Assembly (NCBI GenBank): GCA_039194665.1
Contig: JBCCVW010000035.1
Span: forward strand, 1-29,093
Direction of reading: 5' to 3'
Length of the DNA: 29,093 nucleotides
Source: JABSQH01 sp039194665
GTDB lineage: Bacteria; Actinomycetota; Acidimicrobiia; Acidimicrobiales; Ilumatobacteraceae
This document shows positions 14,349 to 22,621 of this stretch, in pieces (positions within the stretch are counted from its first letter, which is position 1; the number at the start of each line of letters is the position of its first letter). Both the position numbers and the translations under genes were made by a program. The notes below the pieces were generated by a model that was not told the origin of the DNA, ran no database searches, and was given only the letters and a program-made list of their open reading frames with translations.

Positions 14349-15335
14349 TCAGACGCTCGCCCGCAACGCGTCGAGATAGGCGTCGTAGCCCTTCTGGCTG
14401 GGGTGGAACGACGCCCCGCTGATGGTGATCAAGCCGTTGTCGACATGTTCGCGCACGTCGCCGTCGGCCGTCATGCTGCGGGTGAAGGTGGCGCCGAAGA
14501 CCGCGTCGTTGACGTAGCGGTCACGTTGCCAGAATCGGCACGACCCGTGGTTGTCGAACTCGTCGAGCACTGGGACGAACTCGATGTCGACGCGTGACGC
14601 GGCGCTCGCCCGGTCGACCGCTGACTGGATCCGTTCGTTCAGCTCGTCGACCTGATCGTCGATCCACTTCGCTTCGTGCCGGTTCATCCCCGTGACGCCG
14701 GAACATCCCCACCGGTCGCGTTGCATCAAGCGTGGATACGCAAGGACGCGAATCGTGGCGTCGCGAAATCGCCACCCGGTCACGGTGTACAGGCGGGCGA
14801 GGTCGTTCTCGATCTCGTCGAGATTGGCCGGCTGATTCTGGTCGGACTCGTTGCACCCACCCGACGTGATGCACCGCAGGATCACATCGGGCCACACCTC
14901 GCCCCGGTGCGTACGCAGATCGTTGCCCCCGATCGTGAGCGAGATCAGAGTGCCTGCGCCGCGGTCGTCGATCGACGCTGCGCGCAGCTGGTTGCGCACG
15001 TGCTCGATGCGCGCACCCGCGCAGGCAACCATGTCGAACGAGGCGTCCAACTCGGCCGCCAGACGCGGACCCGGAGTGGTGTCGAGCTCGCGCTGACAAC
15101 CACTGCCGCCCAGGCGGGTGTGCTCGGAAAAGTAGTGCCGTTCGGGACCGTGATCGTCGTAGTCGGTGGCGTCGGCGTGGATACCCGATCCCGAGCTGAA
15201 CGAGTCACCGAGGGTGATGACCCGGTCGATGCCATCGGCGACGTCATCGTTGGCGGCCGCCTGGTGCGCCGGTAACGCGGTTGCCACGGCAGCAGCCGCC
15301 GACACCGCAGCGACGAACGTGGCCAGAGACCGCAC
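14349..15335 (-). CDS. Secreted SGNH/GDSL-family esterase or lipase
   Basis: 328 residues with a signal peptide (MRSLATFVAAVSAAAAVATALPAHQAAA, written here in parts: charged start, Ala-rich core, cleavage probably near AAA-ND at 28). Block I is GDSFSSG (Ser45), block III GGND (Gly136-Asp139), and block V is SFHPSQKGY (His311). The usual Asp three residues before the His is Ala308, so a Ser-His dyad is likely, as known for the Streptomyces SsEst type. Six Cys (80, 105, 155, 161, 211, 266) could form three disulfides, again like that group. The start is GTG 15335, as an in-frame stop lies just upstream. It follows the thioesterase stop by 17 bp and probably shares its transcript. It likely cleaves an ester outside the membrane. 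Confidence 0.85.
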   Translation of the reverse strand: MRSLATFVAAVSAAAAVATALPAHQAAANDDVADGIDRVITLGDSFSSGSGIHADATDYDDHGPERHYFSEHTRLGGSGCQRELDTTPGPRLAAELDASFDMVACAGARIEHVRNQLRAASIDDRGAGTLISLTIGGNDLRTHRGEVWPDVILRCITSGGCNESDQNQPANLDEIENDLARLYTVTGWRFRDATIRVLAYPRLMQRDRWGCSGVTGMNRHEAKWIDDQVDELNERIQSAVDRASAASRVDIEFVPVLDEFDNHGSCRFWQRDRYVNDAVFGATFTRSMTADGDVREHVDNGLITISGASFHPSQKGYDAYLDALRASV

Positions 15336-15352
15336 CCTCTCATGCTAGGGAG

Positions 15353-16171
15353 CTAGGCCGGGGATCGGTGGCGCACCAGCACCTGTTGGGCGATCGTCGC
15401 CACGTGCTCGTCGCCATTGCGGAAAACGTCGGCCGACACCACCCCGCGTCCGCCCGACAACCCGTGCGGTCGCGTCTCGAACCAGTGCCAATCGCTGGCC
15501 ACCGTGGGACGGTGGAACCACACCGTGTGATCGAGGCTGGCCAACTGGAACTGGTCGCGGTTGCGCATGTCACCGTCGAAAGCCGGATGGATCGAGCGCG
15601 CCGGCCATGCCGGCGCGCTGTCGGACATGAAGGCGAGGCCACAGGCATGGAGGATCGGAGCGTCGCCGATATCGGTATCGAGTCGGATCCAGAAACCGAT
15701 TCGCCCGTCATCGAGCCGGATGGAGCGGCGCTGCAGCAATGCGCCCCACGACTGATCGTTCAGCGCCGGGTCGTCTGGGTCGGGCACCGCACCGACCTCC
15801 GCATGCACATCGGGCTGCTCCTCAGCGACTTGGAACGACGCCGAGAGGTTGAGGATCGCCCCGCTGGACTGCCGGGCTACAACTTGGCGAGTGCAGAACG
15901 AACGGCCGTCGCGCAGCCGCTCGACCTCGAAGCGGACCGGCTCATCGTGGGAACCCGGACGGATGAAGTAGCTGTGCAGCGAGTGCACGTGGCGAAGCGG
16001 GTCGACGGTGGCGATCCCGGCGCGCAACGCCTGCGCGACCACTTGCCCACCGAACAGTCGGGTGCCCCACGGGTAGCGGGCCGCCTCGGCGACGAACGTG
16101 TCGGGGCCGTGCGGCTCGAGGGTCATCAACTCGGCGAAGGCGATCTCGGTGATGGAGCGCGGCGTCACCAT
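15353..16171 (-). CDS. tesB: Acyl-CoA thioesterase II (TesB family)
   Basis: 272 residues from ATG 16171, a double-hotdog protein. Visible marks are LFGGQVVAQAL near the N-terminus, SYFIRPG, and in the second hotdog the catalytic-site elements SLDHTVWFHRP (Asp) and HVATIAQQVLVR (Gln), matching the Asp/Gln positions of E. coli TesB. The enzyme hydrolyses acyl-CoA to fatty acid and CoA in the cytosol. A start at 16207 would add 12 residues without family support, so the inner ATG is preferred. The gene lies between the Crp-type regulator and the secreted esterase on the same strand, so all three may be one transcript under the CRP-like operator. Confidence 0.87.
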   Translation of the reverse strand: MVTPRSITEIAFAELMTLEPHGPDTFVAEAARYPWGTRLFGGQVVAQALRAGIATVDPLRHVHSLHSYFIRPGSHDEPVRFEVERLRDGRSFCTRQVVARQSSGAILNLSASFQVAEEQPDVHAEVGAVPDPDDPALNDQSWGALLQRRSIRLDDGRIGFWIRLDTDIGDAPILHACGLAFMSDSAPAWPARSIHPAFDGDMRNRDQFQLASLDHTVWFHRPTVASDWHWFETRPHGLSGGRGVVSADVFRNGDEHVATIAQQVLVRHRSPA

Positions 16172-16228
16172 CGCAGTATGGGCCCCAACACGCCCGTGAC
16201 CGGGCATCGGTACCCCATGACAGCTCGA

Positions 16229-16882
16229 CTACAGCTCGACGAGCGATTCGAGCACGTCGACGTCGACCACGGTGATCTTCCCCCGCCCGGTTTCGACACA
16301 GCCGTGCTTGCGAAACTCGCCGAGCGCTCGCGCAGTCGCCTCGCGGGTGGCGCCGATCCAGTCGGCGAGATCACTCTGGCGAATCGGAATCACGACGGAC
16401 GCGGTCGTCCGGGCGTCGCCGTGGCGACGGACGATGTCCACCAACTCGAGTAACAGATGGCCGGCGCGCACCACGGTGCGATTGCTGTTGCGCGCCTGCA
16501 GCCGCACGTTGGCCCGCCGCAGCATCGTGCTCAGCTCTCGCAGCACGGTCAACGCGAGCTGGGGCGCATCGTCCAACGCGTCGAGGAACTCGACCGACGG
16601 CAACCGCGCGACAACCGCATCGTCATAGCTGTAGGCGGCCGCGGCGCGTGGTCGCCCATCGAGCGCCGACAACTCACCGAACACCTCGCCAGGCAGTTTC
16701 AACCCGAGCAGCAGCTCGGCGCCGGTCACAAGGGTGACCACGATGCGCACGCGGCCAGACACGACGGCGAATACGGCGTCGGACCGGTCGCCCTCGAAGA
16801 ACAACGGATCGCCGGCGCGCAATTCCACGTGGCGCCCGCGCTCGGCGATCAACTCAGCGATGGTGGTGGGCACGGCGGCCAT
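16229..16882 (-). CDS. Crp/Fnr-family transcription regulator
   Basis: 217 residues. The cyclic-nucleotide-binding domain spans about 1-115, with phosphate-binding cassette FGELSALDGRPRAA (Gly69, Glu70, Arg79), which resembles nucleotide-binding CRP proteins rather than FNR; no N-terminal Cys cluster is present. A dimerisation helix spans 105-135. The winged HTH has IRQSDLADWIGATREATARAL, in which Arg180, Glu181 and Arg185 occupy the positions that contact TGTGA in E. coli CRP. A matching palindrome lies 33 bp upstream of the start codon, so autoregulation is likely. GGAGGG precedes the ATG by 11 nt. The ligand is probably cAMP, but this is inference. Confidence 0.88.
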   Translation of the reverse strand: MAAVPTTIAELIAERGRHVELRAGDPLFFEGDRSDAVFAVVSGRVRIVVTLVTGAELLLGLKLPGEVFGELSALDGRPRAAAAYSYDDAVVARLPSVEFLDALDDAPQLALTVLRELSTMLRRANVRLQARNSNRTVVRAGHLLLELVDIVRRHGDARTTASVVIPIRQSDLADWIGATREATARALGEFRKHGCVETGRGKITVVDVDVLESLVEL

Positions 16883-16914
16883 CGTTCGATCGTCCCTCCA
16901 ACAAATTCCCCTGA

Positions 16915-16934
16915 TCTGTGATCGAGATCACAGA
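16915..16934. promoter_or_regulatory. CRP-type operator palindrome
   Basis: Two perfect 9-base arms (TCTGTGATC / GATCACAGA) flank a 2-base centre. The core TGTGATCGAGATCACA fits the E. coli CRP consensus TGTGA-N6-TCACA exactly. It lies between the divergent Crp-type gene (start 16882) and a small gene (start 17009), so it could control both directions. Confidence 0.85.
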
Positions 16935-17008
16935 ACGTACAGCGGAGTTGGCGCATCGTGTGCAACAACCTCCTCCCCACCTCCAAAGGAGAACGGCCAC
17001 GAGGGGGC

Positions 17009-17158
17009 ATGAAACAGATCACCGGTCGCTGTGTGGACGGGCGCAACGGCCGGGCTCGTGGAGAAGTGGAGGTCTCCAACGAGCGCGACAGCTGGCACGC
17101 GCGCTTCGCCGCTCGTCCCGTGAACGACGATGAAGCGCCGTGCCGGCTGATCAGCTGA
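17009..17158 (+). CDS. Small hypothetical protein, 49 residues
   Basis: Starts at ATG 17009 (MKQITGRCVDGRNGRARGEV), preceded by GAGGGGG very close to the start and AAAGGAG at 16985-16991, 17 nt away; neither spacing is ideal. An in-frame GTG at 16958 is an alternative start. Third codon positions are mostly G or C, in line with real genes here. The peptide is charged, with two Cys and no membrane segment; I do not recognise it. It is read away from the Crp-type gene and sits downstream of the CRP palindrome. Its stop overlaps the end of the convergent WS/DGAT gene by 8 bp (17151-17158, TCAGCTGA, itself a palindrome). Confidence 0.45.
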   Translation: MKQITGRCVDGRNGRARGEVEVSNERDSWHARFAARPVNDDEAPCRLIS

Positions 17159-18593
17159 CGATGTCGTCGAAGGCCGACGCAACAGCGTCGCGAAAGTCAC
17201 CTGGTGCGTCGATCGCCACCGGATCGAGGAAGATGCCGACGACAAAGTGGTCCTCGTACGACAACGCGGTGGCGTTGCAGGCCGTACCGGCGACAGGACC
17301 CATGGCGATCAGTCGATCGACCCGGGCGCCGGAGACGTAGAGGGGGATCGGCGAGCCGCGCAGGTTCGACGTCGCAAAGTCGATCTTGGCGGCCTGGGCG
17401 CGGGCCATCGAAGTGACCATCGAGGTCGGGAAGAGGTTGGCCACGCTCGACAGTGCGCCAAGGCCGCCACCGTGCGACATCGCTTCTCGCTTGGCGGCCA
17501 GGCGTTGGTGAATATCGGCAATTCGTGCGTCGAGCGATGTTTCCTCGCCCGGTAGCTGCACCGGCACGGGCGTGAACGAGTTGCCGCCGACTGCATCGTC
17601 GTGCCGAGTGCTGAGCACAAAGCTGGAGTTGAAGGCCTCGACTTCGACACCGCGCTCGTGGTGATAACGAGCAGCTCCCTCAGCCATCGCTGCAAGAAAC
17701 AGGTCGTTGATCGTGACGTCGGCCCGCTTCGACGCCTTCTTCAACCCGCTCAGGGTGGAGGTGACCTCTTCAAGATGACGATGGCGTGAGCGGTGCTTCC
17801 ACAGCGGCGATCCACCCGCCACCTCGTCGCCGGTGCGTCGTAGCGAGTTGACGGTGGCCGATACCGACCCGGTGGCGTCGTCGAGGCGTTGTCGGGCCCG
17901 TTCAGGATCGGCGGGCCACATGGCCACCTCTCCGAGCGCGCGGCGGGCCACCCCGGCTTGGCGACGCACGAGATGACCGACCGACTGGACCACGGTGGTC
18001 GGCAGTCCCTCGGCGAGATCGCCGCCCAACTGTTTGGCGTCGTGCGCCTCGACGGCGGCGGCGATGACGGCGTCGAGGTCGACCGCATCGGGTGGTGGTG
18101 CGTCGGGCGCGAACTGCTGGAACAACTCGGCCATCCGCATCTGGCCGATCCCATCGGCAACCGCGTGATGGAGGATCGACCACAGGGCGGCGCGACCGTC
18201 TGCCAAGCCCTCGATCACGACGAAGCGCCACAGCGGACGCGTGCGGTCGAGCGGCTCGAGGTACAGCTGGGTCGCCAGGTCGAACAGTTGCCGCGTGCTT
18301 CCTGGCGCCGGGAGCCGCAGGTAACGAACGTGGTAGTCGAAGTCGAATTCGGCATCGGGGACCCACGCCGGCGGGGCGATCCGACCGAGGCCCGGCACGA
18401 CCCGCTCGTACAGCCGTGGCAACTTCGCCGCCGCGACGCGCATCGTCTGCTCGAAGTGTTCACGGTCCGGCGGATGGTCGAGCATCGTCAACGAACCGCC
18501 ACTCGGATTGAGCCACGGATCCTTTTCGACGTTCCACATCAACGCTTCGGCATCGGACATCCGATCGCTGAACCGCTGCTCGCGCTCGCTCAT
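17151..18593 (-). CDS. Wax ester synthase / diacylglycerol acyltransferase (WS/DGAT family)
   Basis: 480 residues. The acyltransferase motif HHxxxDG is HHAVADG (His142, His143, Asp147), preceded by EPLDRTRPLW, a common block of the family. The C-terminal part has VTINDLFLAAMAEG and SNLRGSPIPLYVSGARV, the latter matching the SNVPGP-type motif. The enzyme joins acyl-CoA to a fatty alcohol or diacylglycerol, giving wax ester or triacylglycerol at the membrane or lipid body. Start 18593 is used; an in-frame ATG at 18560 is possible. The gene follows the HAD-acyltransferase fusion by 67 bp on the same strand. In mycobacteria a WS/DGAT also neighbours PlsC (Rv2484c beside Rv2483c, from memory). Confidence 0.88.
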   Translation of the reverse strand: MSEREQRFSDRMSDAEALMWNVEKDPWLNPSGGSLTMLDHPPDREHFEQTMRVAAAKLPRLYERVVPGLGRIAPPAWVPDAEFDFDYHVRYLRLPAPGSTRQLFDLATQLYLEPLDRTRPLWRFVVIEGLADGRAALWSILHHAVADGIGQMRMAELFQQFAPDAPPPDAVDLDAVIAAAVEAHDAKQLGGDLAEGLPTTVVQSVGHLVRRQAGVARRALGEVAMWPADPERARQRLDDATGSVSATVNSLRRTGDEVAGGSPLWKHRSRHRHLEEVTSTLSGLKKASKRADVTINDLFLAAMAEGAARYHHERGVEVEAFNSSFVLSTRHDDAVGGNSFTPVPVQLPGEETSLDARIADIHQRLAAKREAMSHGGGLGALSSVANLFPTSMVTSMARAQAAKIDFATSNLRGSPIPLYVSGARVDRLIAMGPVAGTACNATALSYEDHFVVGIFLDPVAIDAPGDFRDAVASAFDDIVS

Positions 18594-18632
18594 CTACTGC
18601 TCGCTCTCATGTCGGATTCTTGGGGGGACGTC

Positions 18633-18651
18633 ATGTCGTTGCAATGTCGTT
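18633..18651. repeat. Two ATGTCGTT direct repeats, 11 bp apart
   Basis: ATGTCGTT occurs at 18633-18640 and 18644-18651, one helical turn apart, and a partial copy (ATGTCG) at 18610. They lie in the 67 bp gap between the HAD-acyltransferase and WS/DGAT genes. They may be a regulator site or chance. Confidence 0.35.
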
Positions 18652-18660
18652 CCGGCTTCA

Positions 18661-20100
18661 TCACGTGTCGGTGCCGGGCCGCCGCTCGGCTTCCGCGGTC
18701 GGGTCGCCCTTGTAGCCCGGCGGGAACGTCGCCAACAGCTCGTCCTCGGTCGGCGTGTGCTCGTCGCGTGACTCAGGCGGGAGCAGTTCGCTGATCGCTT
18801 TCATGATCCGCTTGGTGTCTTTGTCGGGGCTCTTGTACTTGAGGGCCACCGGTTCACCGACCGTCGCGCTCACCAGCGGCCGATCGTTGACCGACATCTT
18901 CGGTATGCGCGCGCTGCGCGGCCACACCTTCTCGGTACCCCACAGACCAACGGGGATCACCGGGGCCTTCGTCGCCGCCGCCAGACGAGCAGCGCCCCAC
19001 CGACCCTTCAACACCGGATCGAAGAACGCCGGTCCACGCGGAATCGTGCCCTGCGGGGCCAGCATCAGCAGATCGCCGCCGCGCACCGCATTGACGGCGG
19101 CATCGAGCGGCTCGTCCGAGCCGGTGCCGCGATCGACACGGATACCCCCGGCCGCTTTCATGATCCGGCCGACGACCGGCACGTCGAACACCTCTTTCTT
19201 GCCGAGCCCACGCACGTTGCGGCCGGTTTTCGCGAGCAGCAGTCCCATCACGAGCGGATCGAAGTAGGAGCGATGGTTGAACACCACGATCGCCGGGCCC
19301 GAGCGGGGAATGTTGTCGATGCCGTCGAACTCGAGACGTGCGTTCGGCGCCATCAACTCGGGACGCATGAACGGACGCATCCAGTCCTGCAGCTCCAACC
19401 CGGCCACAGCCGCAACACCCTCGGGTCGGTCGAAACTGCGCACCGGCCAGCCGCGGATCGTGGCCAGCGCAAGGAGCTGTAGATCGGGGTTCACCGCGGC
19501 TGGGTGGCCGACCATGTCGAGCAGCGGCGCGTCGAAGTAGCTGTCGCTGTAGGCGTAGCTCTTGCGCAGGTCGACGCGCGTCCCCTCGGCCGCGAGCGAT
19601 CGTGCCCATTCGCCAACAGCATCGGCCTTGGCCCGACCCCAGAGGAACTCGCCGTCGACGCGTCCCGTGAATTCCTTCCCGTCGCGCTCCCACTCGGTGG
19701 CGACAACGGCGTCGATGCCCAAACGCTGTGCAAACGGCTCGACGAAGACCTTCGGCGAGGTGGTGGCCAAGACGACCGGGCGGCCCGCGGCCTGGTGCAT
19801 CTCGATTTCTTGACGGGCGAAGGGCAGCACGTGCCGTTCGAGTTCGACTGCGGCATGCTCCATCGCCTCGGCCACTGCGTCGACGTTCCAGCCGGCCGCA
19901 CGGCGGCTGGCGAGACGCGCCGGCTGCATCATCAGCCAGTTCTCGCCGAACGTTTCGTACACTCGGGCAAGTACGCCAGCGACCGCTGGCGGTTCACCCG
20001 ACAAGCCAGCGTCAGCGAGCGCCGCGCCAAAGACGGTGGCGGAACTCCCCGACACGAGCGTGCGATCGAGGTCGAACACGGCGATACCGACGCGGGCCAT
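18661..20100 (-). CDS. HAD-IB phosphatase fused to 1-acylglycerol-3-phosphate acyltransferase (PlsC-like)
   Basis: 479 residues. The HAD domain (about 1-225) has nucleophile motif DLDRT (Asp10, Asp12, Thr14) and SDSYFDAPLL with acidic metal ligands near 186-190. The acyltransferase domain (about 250-450) has NHRSYFD (HX4D; His276, Asp281), GGIRVDRG, and APQGTIPRG at 348-356 in place of the usual PEGTRS, so Glu is replaced by Gln. Known relatives acylate lysophosphatidate; the HAD part is presumed to remove phosphate from a lipid intermediate, which is inference. Together with the following WS/DGAT this could carry lysophosphatidate through to triacylglycerol. The stop of the upstream flippase gene lies 57 bp before this start. 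Confidence 0.85.
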   Translation of the reverse strand: MARVGIAVFDLDRTLVSGSSATVFGAALADAGLSGEPPAVAGVLARVYETFGENWLMMQPARLASRRAAGWNVDAVAEAMEHAAVELERHVLPFARQEIEMHQAAGRPVVLATTSPKVFVEPFAQRLGIDAVVATEWERDGKEFTGRVDGEFLWGRAKADAVGEWARSLAAEGTRVDLRKSYAYSDSYFDAPLLDMVGHPAAVNPDLQLLALATIRGWPVRSFDRPEGVAAVAGLELQDWMRPFMRPELMAPNARLEFDGIDNIPRSGPAIVVFNHRSYFDPLVMGLLLAKTGRNVRGLGKKEVFDVPVVGRIMKAAGGIRVDRGTGSDEPLDAAVNAVRGGDLLMLAPQGTIPRGPAFFDPVLKGRWGAARLAAATKAPVIPVGLWGTEKVWPRSARIPKMSVNDRPLVSATVGEPVALKYKSPDKDTKRIMKAISELLPPESRDEHTPTEDELLATFPPGYKGDPTAEAERRPGTDT

Positions 20101-20157
20101 GGCGGCCAGCGTAGATCGCCTGCCGACGGACCGGAACCGGCGGGGGACGCGCGGTCG

Positions 20158-22584
20158 CTACAGATACCGGTGGCGCTGCATCCACTGGAAGGCGACCCAG
20201 CCGGGCAACACGGGCAGCCAGAAGGTGAACAGACGGAACAGAAAGACCGCCGGCACCGCCACCACGTTGTCGAGCCCCGCAGCGACGAGCCCGGAGATCA
20301 ATGCTGCCTCGACGGCACCGAGCCCGCCCGGCGTCGGCGCAGCTTGGGCCACGGCCGATCCGACGAGATAGACCGCGCCAACCGTGGCGAACGGCAACCC
20401 GCCACCAAAGGCCTCGACCGCGATGTAGAGGGTGACCAGGTTGGAGCCGGTCACGAGAATCGATCCGCCGAGCAGCAGTGCCAACTTGCCAGGCCGGTGC
20501 ACGACGGCGCTCACGCCGTCGAGCGCCCGGGCCACGACGGGCCACACGAAGCGTGTGAACCAGCGGCGTGTCGGGCCGATCGCGGCACCGAGGGCGATGA
20601 ACCCCGCAGCGCACGCCAGTCCGACAAGGAACCACGTCGGGTCGGGAAGCTCAAAGCTGCCAAACGCGCCACGCCCCGCCCACAGCAGGAACACGACGAT
20701 GAGGGCCACGTGCCCGGCGACGCCGGCGATGGTGTTGAGGCCCACCCCTGACACCGCGACCGCCTGGTCGACGCCGCGCTTCTGCAGGAAGCGCACGTTG
20801 AGCGCCATGCCACCAAGACCAGCAGGCGCCAGTTTGTTGGCGAACTCTGCGGCGACCGACACCAACACCAACGGTCCGCCGGGCAGCCGGGTCGGGACCG
20901 CGCCACCGAGTGCGGCACCAGCACCGATGTACGTCAACGCCGACGACAACAGCAACAGCGGGGTCCAGGACCAGTCGGCGTCCTGCACCTGCTGGACGAT
21001 GCCCGGCACGTCGGCCAACTGGGGCAGCAGGAAGTAGGTGGCGAGCACGAGGACGACCACCGTGACGATCGTGTTTCGGCTGACCCGCTGCAGTGGGGCG
21101 TAGTGCACCTCGTCGACGGCGCACTGTTCTTGCACCTCGTGCTGCAAGGCGTCGAGCAGGCCCTTGTGGGCGCGTAGTTCGTGGCGCGTCTCCGCGCTCA
21201 GCGCCGTCGATTGCAGTCTGGGCAGCGCACCACCCACCGTCTCCCGACCGAGTGCGTCGACTGCCGCGCTGACGACGCGCTCGACGCCGACGACCGGCGC
21301 CAACGAGGCGAGCAACTCGGCGATGTCGGCGTCGAGGATGGCATCGGCAACCGCAACTTCGGAGAACCCGAAGTCGACGACCCACGCATGGCCCGTCTCG
21401 TCGACCAAGAGGTTGGCGCGACGCAGGTCGCGATGAGCGATCCGATGGGCACGCAGTGTGGCCAGCTGCCCCCAGATATCCATGAGCAGGTCATCATCGA
21501 TCTCGCTATCGCTCGCCTGATCGTCTTCGTCGAGCGAGCGACCGACCACGTCGTCGTACGCGATGAGCATCGAGTCGCCCACGTCGGCAACGACTCGCAG
21601 ACGCGGTGTCCGCACCTCGGCCTCACGAGCGAGCATCGACACCATCGCCTCGTGTTCGACCGTGCGCCGCAACGACGAGAACGGTCGAGCGTCGCCGACA
21701 TCTTTCAGCCGGGCGAACCGATAGGCCCGAAACAGAAGGTCGGCGGCGCGCTCCTCCGCACCGAGCACCTTGACGAACAGCGTCGAACCCGATGTGGTGG
21801 TGGCTACATACGGGCTCGACCCACGAGCGTCGACGTCGGCTGGCGCGACCGTGTCGACTGCGACGCCTGCCTCGGCGAGGGCGAACGCAAGTGCCGCCGA
21901 CGTCGGGTGACGGTCGGGCCGACCGAACGCCAACAACACGATGATGCCGCACAGCGTGCCGACCGCCGGCGCCACGACGACCTGAGCAGGCAGCGTGGTG
22001 GACACGACCAGTCGGGCGATGACGAGCAGGAAGATCGTGAACCACCCGGCGCGGCGCCACGCGCGCGTGACGAACGGACCGACCACTGCGAACATCGCCG
22101 TGATGCCCGCGAGCACCAGCGTGCTCGCCAGCGTGTTGTTGGCAATGCCGGCGCGCTCCGCCAGCGCATTGTCGAGCGCCTCGGACGACGACCGGTTGAG
22201 CCACCACTCGATCGCGCCCATCAGCACGCCGCCGAACACGGCGGCGACAGCGAGATACCCCACCATCCGTAGTCGGCGCCTCAACAAGGGAACGGTGAAC
22301 AGCGCGATCGCGACTCCAGCCGCCACCACGTTCGTCGCACCGAGCAGCACACGCGCGATCGCAGGCGACACGAAGCCAAAGAGCTCGACGACGTCGTCCT
22401 CGACCGCAACGATGGTCGACTCTGCCCAGCGCGCCAATGCGATCAAGACGAGCGTCGCGGCGGCAGCGGCGAACAGACGGATGACGTCCTCGGGCGATCG
22501 GACGTAGCGTCGGATTTCCTCCTCATGCGCGCCGGCGCCGGTGATCTCCACCGGTGGCGGCGCATCGTGCGAGCTGACCGTCAT
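20158..22584 (-). CDS. Kinase-like domain fused to lysylphosphatidylglycerol-synthase-type flippase membrane domain
   Basis: 808 residues from ATG 22584. About six hydrophobic segments lie between 36 and 225. A soluble kinase-like domain follows (about 240-480), with a candidate ATP Lys in LFVKVLG, HRDLRRANLL (Asp386) and VVDFGFSEV (DFG Asp404), so the main catalytic residues are kept. The C-terminal part (about 525-808) has roughly eight membrane segments and the PTPGGLGAVEAAL motif of the UPF0104/AglD/MprF flippase family. The substrate is unknown; a lipid is likely. A start at 23013 would run through the divergent PAP2 gene and was rejected. Only 37 bp separate this start from that of PAP2. 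It heads a minus-strand run with the HAD-acyltransferase and WS/DGAT genes. Confidence 0.83.
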   Translation of the reverse strand: MTVSSHDAPPPVEITGAGAHEEEIRRYVRSPEDVIRLFAAAAATLVLIALARWAESTIVAVEDDVVELFGFVSPAIARVLLGATNVVAAGVAIALFTVPLLRRRLRMVGYLAVAAVFGGVLMGAIEWWLNRSSSEALDNALAERAGIANNTLASTLVLAGITAMFAVVGPFVTRAWRRAGWFTIFLLVIARLVVSTTLPAQVVVAPAVGTLCGIIVLLAFGRPDRHPTSAALAFALAEAGVAVDTVAPADVDARGSSPYVATTTSGSTLFVKVLGAEERAADLLFRAYRFARLKDVGDARPFSSLRRTVEHEAMVSMLAREAEVRTPRLRVVADVGDSMLIAYDDVVGRSLDEDDQASDSEIDDDLLMDIWGQLATLRAHRIAHRDLRRANLLVDETGHAWVVDFGFSEVAVADAILDADIAELLASLAPVVGVERVVSAAVDALGRETVGGALPRLQSTALSAETRHELRAHKGLLDALQHEVQEQCAVDEVHYAPLQRVSRNTIVTVVVLVLATYFLLPQLADVPGIVQQVQDADWSWTPLLLLSSALTYIGAGAALGGAVPTRLPGGPLVLVSVAAEFANKLAPAGLGGMALNVRFLQKRGVDQAVAVSGVGLNTIAGVAGHVALIVVFLLWAGRGAFGSFELPDPTWFLVGLACAAGFIALGAAIGPTRRWFTRFVWPVVARALDGVSAVVHRPGKLALLLGGSILVTGSNLVTLYIAVEAFGGGLPFATVGAVYLVGSAVAQAAPTPGGLGAVEAALISGLVAAGLDNVVAVPAVFLFRLFTFWLPVLPGWVAFQWMQRHRYL

Positions 22585-22621
22585 GGCGTCACGATTCTGG
22601 CGGATGTAGCGTCCTCCACTC

